From the IMG/VR virus record IMGVR_UViG_3300035698_005635, positions 1 to 22,311 of that record: a DNA stretch of 22,311 nt. One strand, given 5' to 3'. The DNA comes from a virus. This document shows, one piece after another, positions 22,311-22,311 of the stretch (within the stretch, counting starts at the first letter, position 1; each line of letters begins with the position of its first letter). The position numbers and the translations under genes were made by a program. The notes beneath the pieces were generated by a model. That model saw only the letters and a program-made list of their open reading frames with translations. It made no database searches and was not told where the DNA came from.

Positions 22311-22311
22311 C

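Noticed and set aside
1-22311. Integrase, repressor, tRNA genes, CRISPR array or insertion sequences
   Set aside because: Looked for recognisable motifs, cloverleaf-like segments, regular spaced repeats and terminal inverted repeats, and saw none.

Overview
The window is the late (virion and lysis) half of a tailed-phage genome or prophage with a P22-type short-tail head module. All but one of the supported genes lie on the + strand, packed with stop/start overlaps (ATGA, TTGA, TAATG) typical of a phage late operon. Homologues of P22 gp2, gp1, gp8, gp5, gp4 and gp10 follow each other in P22 order: large terminase, portal, scaffold, coat, tail accessory factor, packaged-DNA stabilisation protein. 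The host is Gram-negative: the lysis cassette has an R21-type SAR lysozyme plus an overlapping inner-membrane/outer-membrane spanin pair. The two small genes upstream of the terminase resemble, from memory, small proteins common at that position in alphaproteobacterial phages, so an alphaproteobacterial host is plausible but not shown. Base composition is intermediate.

Layout. (1) 1-1357: the 3' part of a RepA-like replicative ATPase/helicase gene, cut by the window edge. (2) 1358-1632: an intergenic region holding an AT-rich palindrome and a strongly structured two-hairpin segment. (3) 1633-2669: three small unknown genes. (4) 2704-4426: terminase small and large subunits, the large one starting at TTG inside the small one. 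(5) 4427-4496: the clearest sigma70-like promoter in the window and a small hairpin, then portal, scaffold and coat (4497-8667), closed by a strong intrinsic terminator (8674-8706). (6) 8723-11482: HeH-like small protein, gp4-like and gp10-like tail-hub proteins and a small beta-rich tail protein. (7) 11482-15610: three ejection (DNA-transfer) proteins with a 68-residue Pro/Gln-rich protein between the first two. (8) 15705-20583: tail fibre, a four-helix membrane protein, small structural-looking proteins, and a second fibre gene split by one in-frame amber codon. (9) 20584-22101: lysis cassette (two single-span membrane proteins, SAR endolysin, i-spanin, o-spanin). (10) 22113-22310: the end of a convergent minus-strand gene.

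As a system: terminase fills a gp1/gp8/gp5 procapsid through the portal; gp4- and gp10-like proteins plug and extend the portal; the ejection proteins are expected to leave with the DNA and form a conduit across the envelope; the fibres replace a P22 tailspike; the SAR endolysin and spanins release progeny. The observations most worth following are the amber-split fibre, the structured intergenic element at 1485-1558, a 23-nt near-perfect palindrome inside the first lysis gene, and the carbohydrate-binding-like domain inserted in the first fibre. No integrase, repressor, tRNA or CRISPR array was seen.
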